Origin: Mesostigma viride
Lineage: Eukaryota > Streptophyta > Mesostigmatophyceae > Mesostigmatales > Mesostigmataceae
DNA: 64,000 bases
Direction: 5' to 3'
Assembly (NCBI GenBank): GCA_009746045.1
Contig: RPFO01000086.1
Span: 1,290,397-1,354,396 of the forward strand
A model generated the notes under the pieces. The model worked only from the letters and a program-made list of their open reading frames with translations. It did no database searches and was not told the DNA's origin. The position numbers were made by a program, and so were the translations under genes. Of the stretch, positions 35,027 to 46,082 are shown piece by piece (position 1 is the stretch's first letter; every line of letters begins with the position of its first letter).

Positions 35027-37104
35027 CCCTTAAACTGTACTGAGTCCGTTTTCGTGGCGCCAGTTGAACTGGCGCCACTCTAACGGACTGAGTTTGTGCG
35101 CCTTGCAGGCGCCGCGCCAAAAATAATTTGATGGTGCCACCTGGCGGGATTGAAAGATCTAGACGTCAGCTTTCCGTAGAGCACTTCAGACCGTACTTTG
35201 GACACCTGGCCAGGGAGATATGCTTGAGCAAAGTTAGGGGGGTACCATGGTCCAACGGGACCGACGTGCATGAAAAATATTGACGCGCACGGCTATGGCG
35301 GTGCACACAACTGACTGGTACGAGAGAATAGCTTGACATAATGGACTCAAATTTTGTAGGCATGATTTTTAAGTCATAAAAACGTTATACCCCTAGCCAT
35401 GGAACGTTTGAAGATGCGTAGATGGGTCTCGGGGTGCTGGTAGGCGCAGCAAATCATGTTAGCGGCCAGGCGGTGACAGTGCGAGTGCTGCATGTTGCTA
35501 GGCGGAAATTTTCGAGATATTTGCGCATGGATAAACGTTTGACGTTGTTCCCAACCAGATTTGCTAGAACTGGCAGCCAGGAAAGGCTCGAGGCTACGTC
35601 CATGAATCGGGCGTTCTGGCTCCCGCAGGAAAGGTAATCTGCTGTTCCGACCTGGTACGTTCTAGCCTCCTAGCGTGTTCCGTTAACCGTATATGGTTGT
35701 ATTATTGTTTCTAACTAATATCAGGGTTATAATCGAGGGCTTGTGATTGTCATTTTGTTGTTTTGCTGCCTCTACGCATCGGCTTGTCATGGTTGTGGAA
35801 TACCATCAGGTCAAGCAGATTTTAGACCATGTTTGGTCGCTGTTAGCTGAGGCTGCAACGGAAATAGCGTGATAACGGTTGGTATTGGTTAGTAATATGG
35901 TAAATGTGATTACCCAGTGCTTTTCCTGGCTCAAACATCCCGAGAAAAGTTCTTTTCTGACCAGTTTTAGGCATGGCTTCTTGTTTTGCTGGCCAACACC
36001 CACCTCCTTATTTTGCATCCATGGCATGTGACAAACATGGAGATGCCCAATACCTGTCTGCATGGAAGCATTACCAACTTGTTCCTTTTGTTTTCTTTAT
36101 TGTTGCAAAGAACGTGGAGGTGTTTTGTCATTCATTGGGTGCGTTAGTGATGTAGCTCCTTGCCACCCCTTTGACGCGCGCTTGAGGCCTTGATTAATGA
36201 GCCTTTCACCTATTTTTAACATGGTCTTGTGTCTTATATGCTGGCTTATCTCAGGTTCCACGCTGGGCCAGTGGCTGGCCTCGACGACGACGACCGCCGC
36301 CAGCGTGCCATGCAGCCCCTGTCAGCCCGCAGCCCGGCTGGCCGCGTGTGGGCTGAGGCCAATGGCCGCACGACCCGCACGCTGGCAGCTGGCACCCAGC
36401 TGACAGGGCCTCGTAGGAGGCAGTATCTGCGCACCCAGAAGCGCGATCCGTAGTTTGGCATACAGCTAGCCAGGTAGCCTAATTTGACAGTTAGCTACAC
36501 CCTTGGCTAGTCATGCGCAATATATACCGCGCGCGCGCTAGTGCCATTTTGGCCCCTTGTGGCATGTTGGCATGTGTTATATGGCATGGTCTCTTGTTTT
36601 ATCACCTGGGTATGGTGCATTATGCCCATTTGGGCATCCCTTGTTGTTTCATGCCAATTGGAATAAAGTTTTGTGTTGTTATGCTACCATTTATACCCCT
36701 GCCCGCTGGCACCGTTATAACGGTGCCAGCTGGCTTTGGCCATTTTGTAGCTAGCGTTCACAGTTTTGTGACATTTCATGTATTGAATGCATTGATGGCA
36801 TGTCTATGACTATAATAAACTGCCTTTAAAAGGCCAGGGCCAACTGATTTGTGTAAATGGTCGATAATGCATTATATATGTCTCCAACCCCATGTGCACT
36901 GTACCCCCCTGAGGGGGGTGCTATTTTTAGCAGGTGTAGGGCATGGATATGTGACCAACCAAATTTCCCAAACATTATTTGATATAAAAGCATGCTTGGT
37001 TCCAAGGGTGGGCCAGAAAATGTTATTTGGCTAGTTACTCTCAGGCGCACAAAGATACCCAAACTCAGTCCGTTCTCGTGGTTCGAGTTGACACAGTTGA
37101 AGGG
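35027..37104 (+). mobile_element. piggyBac-like TTAA element, left copy (2,078 bp)
   Basis: Flanked on both sides by TTAA (35,023-35,026 and 37,105-37,108). Ends are inverted: CCCTTAAACTGT inward from the left and CCCTTCAACTGT inward from the right, as in piggyBac-type elements (CCC-start termini, TTAA target duplication). A sub-terminal hairpin (GGCGCCAGTTGAACTGGCGCC type) lies at about 35,057-35,077. A 26-bp perfect palindrome lies at 36,705-36,730. A minus-strand frame of 85 codons (35,806-36,063) is also open in the right copy. A GC-rich, exon-like island with an acceptor-like start lies at about 36,252-36,453 and is absent from the right copy. No transposase is recognised, so it is probably non-autonomous. 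Confidence 0.7.
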
Positions 37105-37108
37105 TTAA

Positions 37109-37790
37109 GGGGAGGGGATATGCCTAAAGGGCACTTTTCTGGAAACCATACCTATGCATGTGCTAAAAATCCAATTATGATTGGGAACCATAAATATGAT
37201 TAAAAAAAAAAATTCCAACCACTTGGGGGGGGTACTAGCCCCCACCAGATGCCGGTTACGCGCTAAAAATAGAAAAAGACGCTACTTTTGGCATATTTTC
37301 CCTAGGACAATGGGCAAACATATTTGGACCAAATCCGAAAGGCTTGCATCACTCCCCGGACAGGAGAACTTTTGCGGATGACTGTAGGTGTAAGTTGGCG
37401 ATGCCATGGTAACCGGAGACGTCCGTCCTATAGTCAGCAAAATTGGTGCGAGAGGTCCCCAGTTCGATTCCGGTCGGATTCATTTGCAGATCGCGTTTTT
37501 CCGCGTTTTCCGCGGCCCGGTACTGAACGCAAATGGTTTTCACCTTTGCGGAGTGCCTGATCAAATATTTGGACCAAATCATATATTTCCAATTAGTTCC
37601 CCCACTTTTGAGAAAGTCTGCCTAATTTTGAGCACAAAATAATGATGTTTAGACACATTGATGGATTTTCCCGCAAAAAGGGTACTTTTTTTCACTAAAA
37701 AAAATAAAACAAATCATAAACACATGGAATCATGCCATATCTTATATTTTCAAATACTAGAGAGGGGGGGCATGCAGCCCCAAATTTTCA
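37109..37790 (+). mobile_element. TTAA-bordered repeat family B, fullest copy, carrying a SINE
   Basis: Starts right after the TTAA that ends the left piggyBac-like element and reaches a GGGGGGG-CATGCAGCCCC end. It is interrupted at 37,336-37,564 by a SINE with a 16-bp target duplication, so family B is older than the SINE. No coding sequence is recognised. Confidence 0.6.
37336..37564 (+). mobile_element. tRNA-related SINE, copy 1
   Basis: Flanked by perfect 16-bp direct repeats ATATTTGGACCAAATC (37,320-37,335 and 37,565-37,580). Inside, 37,422-37,478 is tRNA-like: TCCGTCC pairs with GGTCGGA at 6 of 7 positions and a B box AGTTCGATTCC lies at 37,461-37,471; the anticodon arm is missing (57 nt in all). 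A body with GCGTTTTTCCGCG repeats follows, ending CGGAGTGCCTGATC. A second copy at 38,392-38,584 confirms the family. Confidence 0.85.
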
Positions 37791-38300
37791 GGTCATTCTG
37801 ACAAGCGCAGCCCTATTTGATGGATATTCCTAGATTGCCACCTGTGATGACGCTGACGGAGGTTTTAGCTAGTATTTAACCACACTAACACCCCTTAATA
37901 CATCTAAGCCACGTGAAAACTGGCCAAACCACACACTACCATCCTCTGCACATATGGTACCTCCAATGTTCCAGGTTTGACGCCATTCTGACAAGAACTG
38001 CCCAAGTTACAACCATTCCAAGACGGCCACCCATGTAGACACTACAAGGAAATTATAGTAACCATTCAGCCACACTAGCACCTCCTTCTTCATCAAAGAC
38101 ATCTGCAAACTGACCAAAGCACACATAATTAACTCTTGCACGCTGACGGCAACGCATGGTCAACGTGGGGGTCATTGTGACAAGAACTACTCAAGTTGAT
38201 GGGTTTCCTATATATATGACCACCTGACAAGGCGCTAAGGACCACTCAGTAAGTTAGTAACCCCACAGTGCCACTTCATATGCCATCCAACATGCACCAA
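37790..38300 (+). repeat. About 3 diverged tandem repeats of roughly 185 bp
   Basis: Each repeat carries a CATTCTGACAAG or CATTGTGACAAG start, a CCACCTG or CCACCCATG block, an AGCCACACTAxCACC block and an ACTGxCCAAAxCACACA block. The third is incomplete. No coding sequence is seen. Confidence 0.6.
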
Positions 38301-38391
38301 AACCATGCTGAGTATGTTTACAATGTACGAAGGGCTGGCCACGCACCTCATATGTCTTCATCATCCCTCCAGCATGGCCAGCCTTGTAAAT

Positions 38392-38584
38392 TCTGATCAG
38401 ACACTCCGCAAAGGTGAAAACCTTTGCGTTCAGTGCCGGGCCGCGGAAAACGCGGAAAACGCGATCTGCAAATGAATCCGACCGGAATCGAACTGGGGAC
38501 CTCTCGCACCAATTTTGCTGACTATAGGACGGACGTCTCCGGTTACCATGGCATCGCCAACTTACACCTACAGTCATCCGCAAA
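38392..38584 (-). mobile_element. tRNA-related SINE, copy 2
   Basis: Reverse-strand copy of 37,336-37,564, about 36 bp shorter at its 5' end and nearly identical elsewhere. It is flanked by a 12-bp direct repeat AGCCTTGTAAAT (38,380-38,391 and 38,585-38,596). The same tRNA-like block with B box is present. Together with copy 1 it fixes the 3' end at CTGATC. Confidence 0.85.
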
Positions 38585-38599
38585 AGCCTTGTAAATATT

Positions 38600-39928
38600 T
38601 GATCATCTTGTAAATATCAAAGAGACAACCAGCGCAGGCCAGAAATCGGGTAAATATGTTCATAGCCTTGACGATGGTAGCCCTAATATGCCTAAGCAGC
38701 ATTTCCTATGTTTCTCCTAGGTTAGAGTGTAAGGTTGATGACAACCAAGCTAATCAACTCAACAACACCTCCTAAACTGTCCTCCCCGGCATGGATGACA
38801 AACTGGGACTCATATGGAGGGCAAGGAACCAAGCAGGAACATGGTATATATAGCTTGCATGCAGTCATGCATGTCAACCATGGTTGGCTCAGCACATTGT
38901 AGTCTTGTCACATCATCATAACAAAGGAAAGCTCAAACAACCATTGGTGCCAGCTATCTACATGCAGTCACACAAATGCAATATCTCCAACATCATCATC
39001 ACTAAAACACTTCCATCCTTGCACGATAAAATGCAAAGAAACCATTGGCGGCCCTTCAGCGCATGAGCGCTGTGATGCCGCTGCGAAGAGAGGGTGCGTC
39101 ACTCTCACACAACAAGAAGCGTCCATACGCACAACATCCTTGCCGGAACACGTTTTATGAAATGCCTTATACCTTCCTGAAGAGCTATAGGCTGCGACTG
39201 AAGCGGCCCTGATCACGACATCAACGAAAACAATCTAAAGCTGCCAGGTATTCGACAACACAACGGCAAGCGACGGCGAGATAGCTGGCGGAAACTGCCC
39301 AAAAAGAACGCAAAAAACCTCGAACGATGAGCTCATAGAAGAAAGCACTGATAGCAGATAACATTCGCGACAAATCTGTACCTCGCCCTCGTAAATCCCT
39401 CGCCCAGGCGCGCAACAACCGCCGTTCTTCCATGGACAGGTCAGACACGCACTGCGCAGGTCTGAACAATTACTTACCGATAATGGCCGAAAATCTGGAA
39501 AAAAGCACCAGCGCGGTTTAGAATTCGATGCAACCGATATTAACGCCTGCTTCACGGTCAAAACAACCCTAAAAACCGCGATTTTACTGCCGCTATCATG
39601 AATTCTATTTTATTCCGCGCGACCAAAAAATTCAGATTACCCCCCATGCCGATGGCATAAAAAAACAACAGCGATATTGTAAACCAGCTGATTTCCGCAA
39701 CAAACTAACATCATAAACTCATCGTCTTTTAGATTCGAGTAAAATTTTTGCATTTCGCCTGCCCTAGTGTGGTAGTTTCGCCTGAACGCAGTCGCCATGG
39801 CCACTTCCGCAAGGGGTGCGCACACCGTGCACGTGAAATTTATTACCTTCGGTTCCGGCGCGAATTTTTTGGCGCCAAAAAATTCGGGCATGTCCCGTCC
39901 CCTTAATTAATTAATTAATTAATTATTG
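38600..39928. other. Unassigned AT-rich stretch
   Basis: No family is recognised. Minus-strand frames at 39,637-39,891 and 39,235-39,561 are open for 80-108 codons without known motifs. A block near 39,790-39,835 repeats sequence from about 33,425-33,490. The stretch ends in TTAATTAATTAA before family A copy 2. Confidence 0.35.
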
Positions 39929-40166
39929 AAACTCGTGCTCCCGTTGGGGAGTCACGGAGCACCGAAGTGCTTTTAATAGGACCTGTGTGTGCACAACAGG
40001 AGAAAGGGCAGAGACCCCCAGTCTCCTTAATTCATGCCCAAGGCATGCCACAGCTGCATTCGGGCACGCTAGCTAACATACGGATGCGCTAACGATCGGA
40101 CGGCAATCTGTGGGTGCAATAAGACCCATGTACGTGAGCATGGCATATAACAAGGAGCGTGGGCGA
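39929..40166 (+). repeat. Dispersed repeat family A, copy 2
   Basis: Follows TTAATTAATTAATT and matches 251-470 along its length, including CGTTGGGGAGTCACGG, ACAACAGGAGAAAGGGCAGA, GGCATGCCACAGCTGCA, GGTGCAATAAGACCCATGT and AACAAGGAGCGTGGGC. Same alternative hairpins as copy 1. Confidence 0.7.
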
Positions 40167-40344
40167 GTAAACTGATCATAGCCAAGACGTAGCATGGCTG
40201 TACAAGGACTAAGCTAAGGCTAGATGGCTGGTTGTGTACCGTGCGTTAGCGGTTCACGTGATTAGGTATGTTGGCACGGCTAGGCAAACGTTCTAAGCAT
40301 GGCTGCCATAGCGGCAGTGACCGACTACCAGTGGATACAAGCTA

Positions 40345-43300
40345 GGGCTATTAGCTAGTCTAGCCCGCGCGGGGGGCGTCCACATCTTGTGGTTGATCAT
40401 CAGGTCCTCGCCCCTCCAGTACACCTTGGGCTTCGATCTGCATGGGGGCCGGGGTCCTGCTTGTGGCAGCTAGAGGTACTCCGGCCACAGGTCGCGTCGC
40501 TGCTGCTGCTGAGCGTGGGTCAGGTCGTCGTCCAGCGTCCAGGTGATCGAGGTCGTGCAACCGCTTGCGACGAGAGAGGAACCGCTGCTTGTCCTCACGG
40601 GAGGGGAAGGTTAGTAGAACTGGTGGGGGAGCCGCCTTGTCCCGTGAGTGGGGAAGGCGGTGATGTCCACCCACGCAGTTAATTCTACCTTACCTACCAG
40701 GCCCATGAGGGTAAGAAGCTGGTCCTTAACTCTTCAACCGTCTGGACTGGAACCACCGGAACGGACTGAGTTTGGGTATCTTTGTGCGCCTGAGAGTAAC
40801 TAGCCAAATAACATTTTCTGGCCCACCCTTGGAACCAAGCATGCTTTTATATCAAATAATGTTTGGGAAATTTGGTTGGTCACATATCTATGCCCCATGC
40901 ATGCTATAAATAGCACCCCCCCCGGGGGGGTACGGTGCACATGGGGTTGGAGACATATATAATGCATTATAGACCATTTACACAAATCAGGTGGCCCTGG
41001 CCTTTTAAAGGCAGTTTATTAGAATCACAGGCATGCCATCAATGCATTCACAGCATGAAATGTCACAGAACTGCACATGCTAGCTAGCAAACAGCCCAAA
41101 ATAGCTCAGACCGTTATAACGGTGCAAGCTATTTTGGGACGGTTGCTAGAACTGCCGTATAGGTTTCCTATCCCAAAGTGGCACAAAACAACAACTAGAT
41201 GGCCACAAAAGCAATGCCAACACCATGTCCAGCATATAAGACACAAGCTCATGCTATACAATAGGTGTAAGGCTCATATCAAGGCCTAAAGCGCGCGTAC
41301 AAAGGGTGGCAAGGAGCTACATCACTAACACACCCAATGAACGACAAAACACCTCTATGTTCTTGGAAACAATGAATAAAACAATAGGAATAAGTTGGTA
41401 TAATGCTCCCATGCAAACAGGTTATGTGTATCTCCACGATTTTCACATGCAATGGATGCAAAACAAGAAGGTGGGCGTTGGCCAGCAAAACAAGAAGCCA
41501 CGCCTAACACTGGTCAGAAAAGAACTTGTCTCGGGGTGCTTGACCAAGGAAAAGCATTGGGTAATCAACGTTACCATATTAGTGACCGATAACAATCGTT
41601 ACCTCGCTATTTCCGTTGCAGCATCAGCTAACGGTGACCAAACATGGTCCAAAATCTGCTTGACCTGATGGTATTCCCCAACCATGACAAGCCGATGCGT
41701 AGAGGCAGCAAAACAACAAAAAGACAATCACAACCCCTCGGTAATAACTCTGATATTAGCTTTAAACGATAATACAACTATATACGGCTAATAGAACACG
41801 CTTGGAGGCTAGAACGTACCAGGTCGGTACAGCAGATTACCTTTCTTGCGCGAGCCAGCACGCCAGAGTAATGGACGTAGCCTCGAGCCTTTACTGGCTG
41901 CCAATGCTAATAAATCTTGTTGGGAACAACGTACTAAATTGATCGATGCGCAGATGTCTGGGAAAATTCGGCCTAGCAACATGCAGCACTCGCACCATCA
42001 CTGCCTGGCCGCTAACGTCATTTGCTGCGCCGACCAGCACCCCGAGACCCATCTACGTACCTCCGAACCTTCCATGGCTAGGGATATTCAATTTTTAGGA
42101 TCTAAGAATCATGCCTACAAAATTTGAGTCCAATACGTCAAGCCATTCTCTCGTACCAGTCAGTTCTTTGCACCGCCATAGCCGTGCGCGTCAATATTTT
42201 TCCTGCACGTCGGTCCCGTCGGACCATGGTACCCCCCTAACTTTGCTCAAGCATTTCTCCCTGGCCAGGTGTCCAAAGTACGGTCTGAAGTGCTCTACGG
42301 AAAGCTGACGTCTAGATCTTTCGATCCCCCCAGGTTTGACCGTTAAATTATTATTGGCGCGGCGCCTGGTAGGCGCACAAACTCAGTCCGTTAGAGTGGT
42401 AGGACTTCAACTGGTACCACGAAAACGGCGCGAGAACGGTTTAAGAGTTAAGCTCGTCGGCAAGGGAGGTCGACGCCTAACTCACCTGGCTTCTGGCCTC
42501 TGGGGGAAACGCGACGCAGCACCACTCGGCACTCGCGGCGAGCGCGGTCGGTGGCCTACCGGCTCCCGTTGGTTGGCCTGAATGGCGGTGGTCCTCCAGC
42601 TCGATCCTGGACTGAGCTTCGTGGCGATGGCGTCGGTGGTACGTTGAGGCGGTCGCTGACCGCAGCATGCAGGTCCGCATAGGAGAGCGGCGGGAGGTCG
42701 CCAGCATCCAGCCGGGGTGGCTGGGATGCGATGGACAGGCCGTCTGCTCCGCTATCTTTGGGACCTGTTGTGAGGCCAGGGCCTCGGTGTGAGCGGTGAT
42801 GGCTTCAAGCTTCTTCATGAGCACGCCGCATGCACTTGCCCTCCACCTGGTTGAGGCGAGAGACAAGTGTGCACAGCTTGCGTCTCAGATGCCTGCGCCG
42901 CGGTGTGCAGCGCCGTGATTAACTGGGGTTGGAGCTTGTGGACGACCTTGTTGGTTTCCGCATTGGAGACCCGGGCCTCCGGCCACTGTATAGAGCGTCG
43001 TGTTCAGCGAGGTCAGCTTCTCGGCCAACGGCCAGGTCACGTGCTCCTCCAGCACTGCTCGGATGTCATCCTTGCAGAGGGAGGAAGCCGATGTGGCTGT
43101 CGGCCGCGCAGGCTGGGCTGGGGCGCGGATCTTGGCGGCGATTTTGTCCAGAGGTAGCTGGAAGAAGCTGCACAAGATAGCGAGGCGGTGGTCTCCCCTG
43201 GTAAAGAACCTCTCCAGGTTTTTTTCGGGGATGGGCCCTGTGGTCCCATGGAGCTTGCGTTCCTGTGCTAAGAAACGGCTGAAACACACTATATCCGCGC

Positions 43301-43574
43301 ATTCTTCTGTGGTCAGCTGCAGCCAGTTGCTGAAAGAACTGAAGCGATCGTAATCTGTTAGCCGTACTGTCGCCATTTGTGTTCGTGGCAGGGTTTCTTG
43401 GTGGGCTGGGGCGATCGAGGCGCTTGGCGATGGGTTTGCTGGCGATGGATTTGCGAGCCCAGGCGGCTGGGCAAGGTCAATGGCGAGTGGGTTGGGCTGG
43501 GAGCCGGCCGGAAAGCTCCTTTTCCGCAAGGTTCCCCCCCCCTTTTTTTTCGGGTCGTCATAGCTGCTTGTCAC
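40345..43574 (-). pseudogene. LINE ORF1-like remnant split by a TTAA element
   Basis: The minus-strand frame 43,574-42,885 (229 aa) starts with a Pro/Ser/Ala-rich stretch and continues with LTDYDRFSSFSNWLQLTTEE and KNLERFFTRGDHRLAIL. Further along, beyond the insertion at 40,730-42,447, come APPPVLLTFPSREDKQRFL and, in another frame, DDLTHAQQQQRRDLWPEYL and VYWRGEDLMINHK. The last three resemble the RRM-like and C-terminal parts of LINE ORF1 proteins. Reading across one copy of the TTAA target gives SLADELKDQLLTLMGL, so the TTAA element landed inside this ORF. Frame changes on both sides of the insertion (for example between 42,885 and 42,866) show that it is dead. No matching RT is present. 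Family assignment is an inference. Confidence 0.5.
40730..42447 (-). mobile_element. piggyBac-like TTAA element, right copy (1,718 bp)
   Basis: Inverted, diverged relative of 35,027-37,104 with TTAA at 40,726-40,729 and 42,448-42,451 and termini CTCTTCAACCGT and CTCTTAAACCGT. It lacks the GC-rich island of the left copy but keeps the small open frame, here 41,414-41,668 on the plus strand (GVGQQNKKPRLTLVRKEL, AISVAASANGDQTWSKICLT). No transposase is recognised. It is inserted in the LINE ORF1 remnant. Confidence 0.7.
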
Positions 43575-43780
43575 GTGCGTAACTTTGGCAATACTGCGTT
43601 TCAGCCGTATAACCGATCATGCTGGCGTGTGCGTCTCAAAAAAGCACATCGAATGCAAGTGGTCTGACCGAATCTGGGGCCTCAGACGCAAAAGATCTGA
43701 ACTCCGCCGTCAGGGCATACCGCCGTCAGCCATGCATTATGCGATATTACCCTGCGCATCAATTAATTAATTATTAATTA

Positions 43781-43840
43781 AACTCGTGCTCCCGTTGGGG
43801 AGTCACGGAGCACCGAAGTGCTTTTAATCCCTGTGTGTGC
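43781..43840 (+). repeat. Dispersed repeat family A, copy 3 (terminal 60 bp only)
   Basis: After AATTAATTATTAATTAA comes the family A start with CGTTGGGGAGTCACGG and AGCACCGAAGTGCTTTTAAT. Similarity stops after CCCTGTGTGTGC. Confidence 0.6.
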
Positions 43841-44997
43841 CCTCGTCGTCTGTCCCTGGTCCTCTACGGAGGACTGAGTTGAACTCAGTCCTCTCTAGAG
43901 GACCGAGTTTTTGGGTTTCGTAGAAAATTCGCCCCGGTCAGAATGTTTGTCAAAAAAATTCTCTCAAAATTTATTCAAATACTACGTGAAAAGATCTTTC
44001 TTGGACATATTTTTGGGATTTTTTTGGATTTGGTATGAGCGGCTAAATGTACGGTCAAAGTACAGGTGGTAAGGGTACTTTTCCACGTGAAACGCGAGTT
44101 CCGGAAATGCACGACCTAGCCATGGCGGCTCGCGCCCATGCATGCAGTTTACGTTTGCGGACGAGTTAGCTGTCCAAACTCAGGAAATAGATTTAAAATA
44201 CCCTAAAGATGATAAAAATCAATTTTTAGCTCGCTGGGATGCGATTTACCCGGTGTCGGCACTGTTCTTGCTGGAAAAAACTGCGATAAGGCAGGTCGAC
44301 GGAATTGATGACTGCGCTTGCTTTCCGGCGCAATTTCAATGGCTGATAGGTTTCTTTCTACATTTTAACATGCATTGTATTAGAATAAATTGAGTGACAG
44401 TATAGATTTGATGATTTCGACCATTCTGTCACGTCATGGTCTATGTGCCGCAAAGTGCCACTTTTGCGGGCACCGCCTGGGCCAAGGTAACGCCAGCCGT
44501 GCCAGGTAAAGCCGGATAATCGTTGCCTCTTCGTTCCTTGATGTTCGTACATGAGTTTAAGCTTGCGAGGCGTTGTCAGGTTCAGGTCTTGATGCTGTTT
44601 CTTGACCGTTGCCTGCCCCTCTCTAAAACCCCCTTTTCAGATGATGTTAGCAGGCATTTGCCTTAACCCAGTGTAGTTGTGCAGGGTTTTAGGAGCTGTG
44701 CAGGTTTAATCACCTTCGTAGATGTTAGTTATTCTCTTGATACGTTCATACTGCATGATTGTGTGGCCACGGGCTGCGTCAAGGGTGCAGTCAAGCTTTT
44801 ACGGGTGAGTGAAAAGTCTTGGTGACAAACCACTGCCATCATGTGCCAGCAACTATGTTGGCCACATCATGGCAAGGCAAAACAGTTATACCCATATCTA
44901 TTGTTGTTAGAAACAATGGAAATATGCTTAACCTACCCATTATATTGGTGGTTGACACTTATAACATAACCCTTTGTTGGTAGGTATCCAAGCCCAT
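43841..44997. other. Unassigned stretch with sub-terminal type hairpin and one small ORF
   Basis: At 43,873-43,897 lies a hairpin AGGACTGAGTTGAACTCAGTCCT type, followed by GAGGACCGAGTTT. This is the same layout as the sub-terminal hairpin of the piggyBac-like elements, so another related element may start here. A plus-strand frame at 44,142-44,393 (LAVQTQEIDLKYPKDDKNQF) is open for 83 codons with no recognised family. The rest holds nothing I can name. Confidence 0.35.
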
Positions 44998-45394
44998 CTA
45001 GGACGGGCCGAACCGACCCCCTGTCAGCCCGCATTCGGCCCGTTTTTCAAACTTTAACAGTCAGCCCCGCCCCCTCCCCAGCCCCTGTACGGGTCGCGGG
45101 CCGACAGTGGGCCGAATCTGGCCGGGCCGACCCCGCACTGGCATTCGTCCGCAGGGGCCACTGGCATCCGTCACAGTTCGGCAGGTACCGGCGCGGCGCT
45201 CAGCAGTACCGGCGGACCAGAGGTGCATATGTTTTCATATACACCCAGCCAGTGCTGACTAGGCGCCGAATCCGAGATCTCCAGATCTGGTGACTAGGCA
45301 GATCCAGATTTTTTGCGCACGGGTGTCTGTAATAATGGGAGGCAGGGCGTGCTCACGTGCGAAAACCCACGAGCACGCAAACTCGTGCACGAAT

Positions 45395-46036
45395 ATGGCC
45401 GACAAGGCGAAAAGCGAGCATTTATCGCAGGCCATGGCTCTCGACGCCATGATTACGGCGGACGATTACGTCCGTATTCGCGAGCAACTGAATGCCTTGA
45501 CTCACACCCCCACTCCTCCTGTCTCCCCCCCTGGTGCCATGGATGCTGGCAGCAATACCAAAAGGGGAGTGCCTTTCCAGCTGCCTTCCGTCATCCGTCC
45601 CAAAAAGAGGACAAAGAGAGGGGACATAAAGGACACTGCCTGCAGTGTATTTCGTCCATACCCCCAGGATACCCCCTTGGTTGCCAGGTCTCTGTTCACG
45701 ACCCCTGGCAAGGCTCATCTGGAGAGTTCATGGACATCAAAGATGGGTGTGTTTGAGAAGGAGACCCTGCCCGACTCCCAGCCGGAGCCCCTGTCCGACA
45801 GCCTGGTGGACACGCCCGAGCTGGGGGAGTACAGCAAGATGACGTGGCGGGAATTCGGCAACGTGCTCAACCGGATGGACTGCAACGTCCTGGGGCGCTT
45901 CTCTAGCAAGTCGGAGCACCACGCTGTGGCCGTGTCCCTGGCCATGGGCCTGCAGGGGATCGAGTACTGTTTCGCTGGCTGCCAGTGGTGCCACACTAGC
46001 CCCCGCGCCACTCGCCCCAGCGGCCTGGCCAGCTGA
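45395..46036 (+). CDS. Unknown intronless protein, palindrome left copy
   Basis: About 213 aa from the ATG at 45,395 (an upstream in-frame ATG at 45,290 would give 248 aa). I do not recognise a family. It opens with a short helical stretch (MADKAKSEHLSQ), has a Pro/Ser/Thr-rich middle with a basic patch (PSVIRPKKRTKRGDIK), then a conserved-looking C-terminal block MTWREFGNVLNRMDCN and a Cys pair (CFAGCQWC). It has no signal peptide or membrane segment. An identical copy lies mirrored at 49,143-49,784. The intronless style and neighbours suggest it belongs to the virus-like segment rather than the host. Confidence 0.6.
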   Translation: MADKAKSEHLSQAMALDAMITADDYVRIREQLNALTHTPTPPVSPPGAMDAGSNTKRGVPFQLPSVIRPKKRTKRGDIKDTACSVFRPYPQDTPLVARSLFTTPGKAHLESSWTSKMGVFEKETLPDSQPEPLSDSLVDTPELGEYSKMTWREFGNVLNRMDCNVLGRFSSKSEHHAVAVSLAMGLQGIEYCFAGCQWCHTSPRATRPSGLAS

Positions 46037-46082
46037 TGAATAGATTATTATTATTATCCCACCGTGTGTTAATAAACGAATT

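Noticed and set aside
37422-37478. Functional tRNA gene
   Set aside because: Only 57 nt, no anticodon arm, and the same block recurs inside a second SINE copy with its own target duplication.
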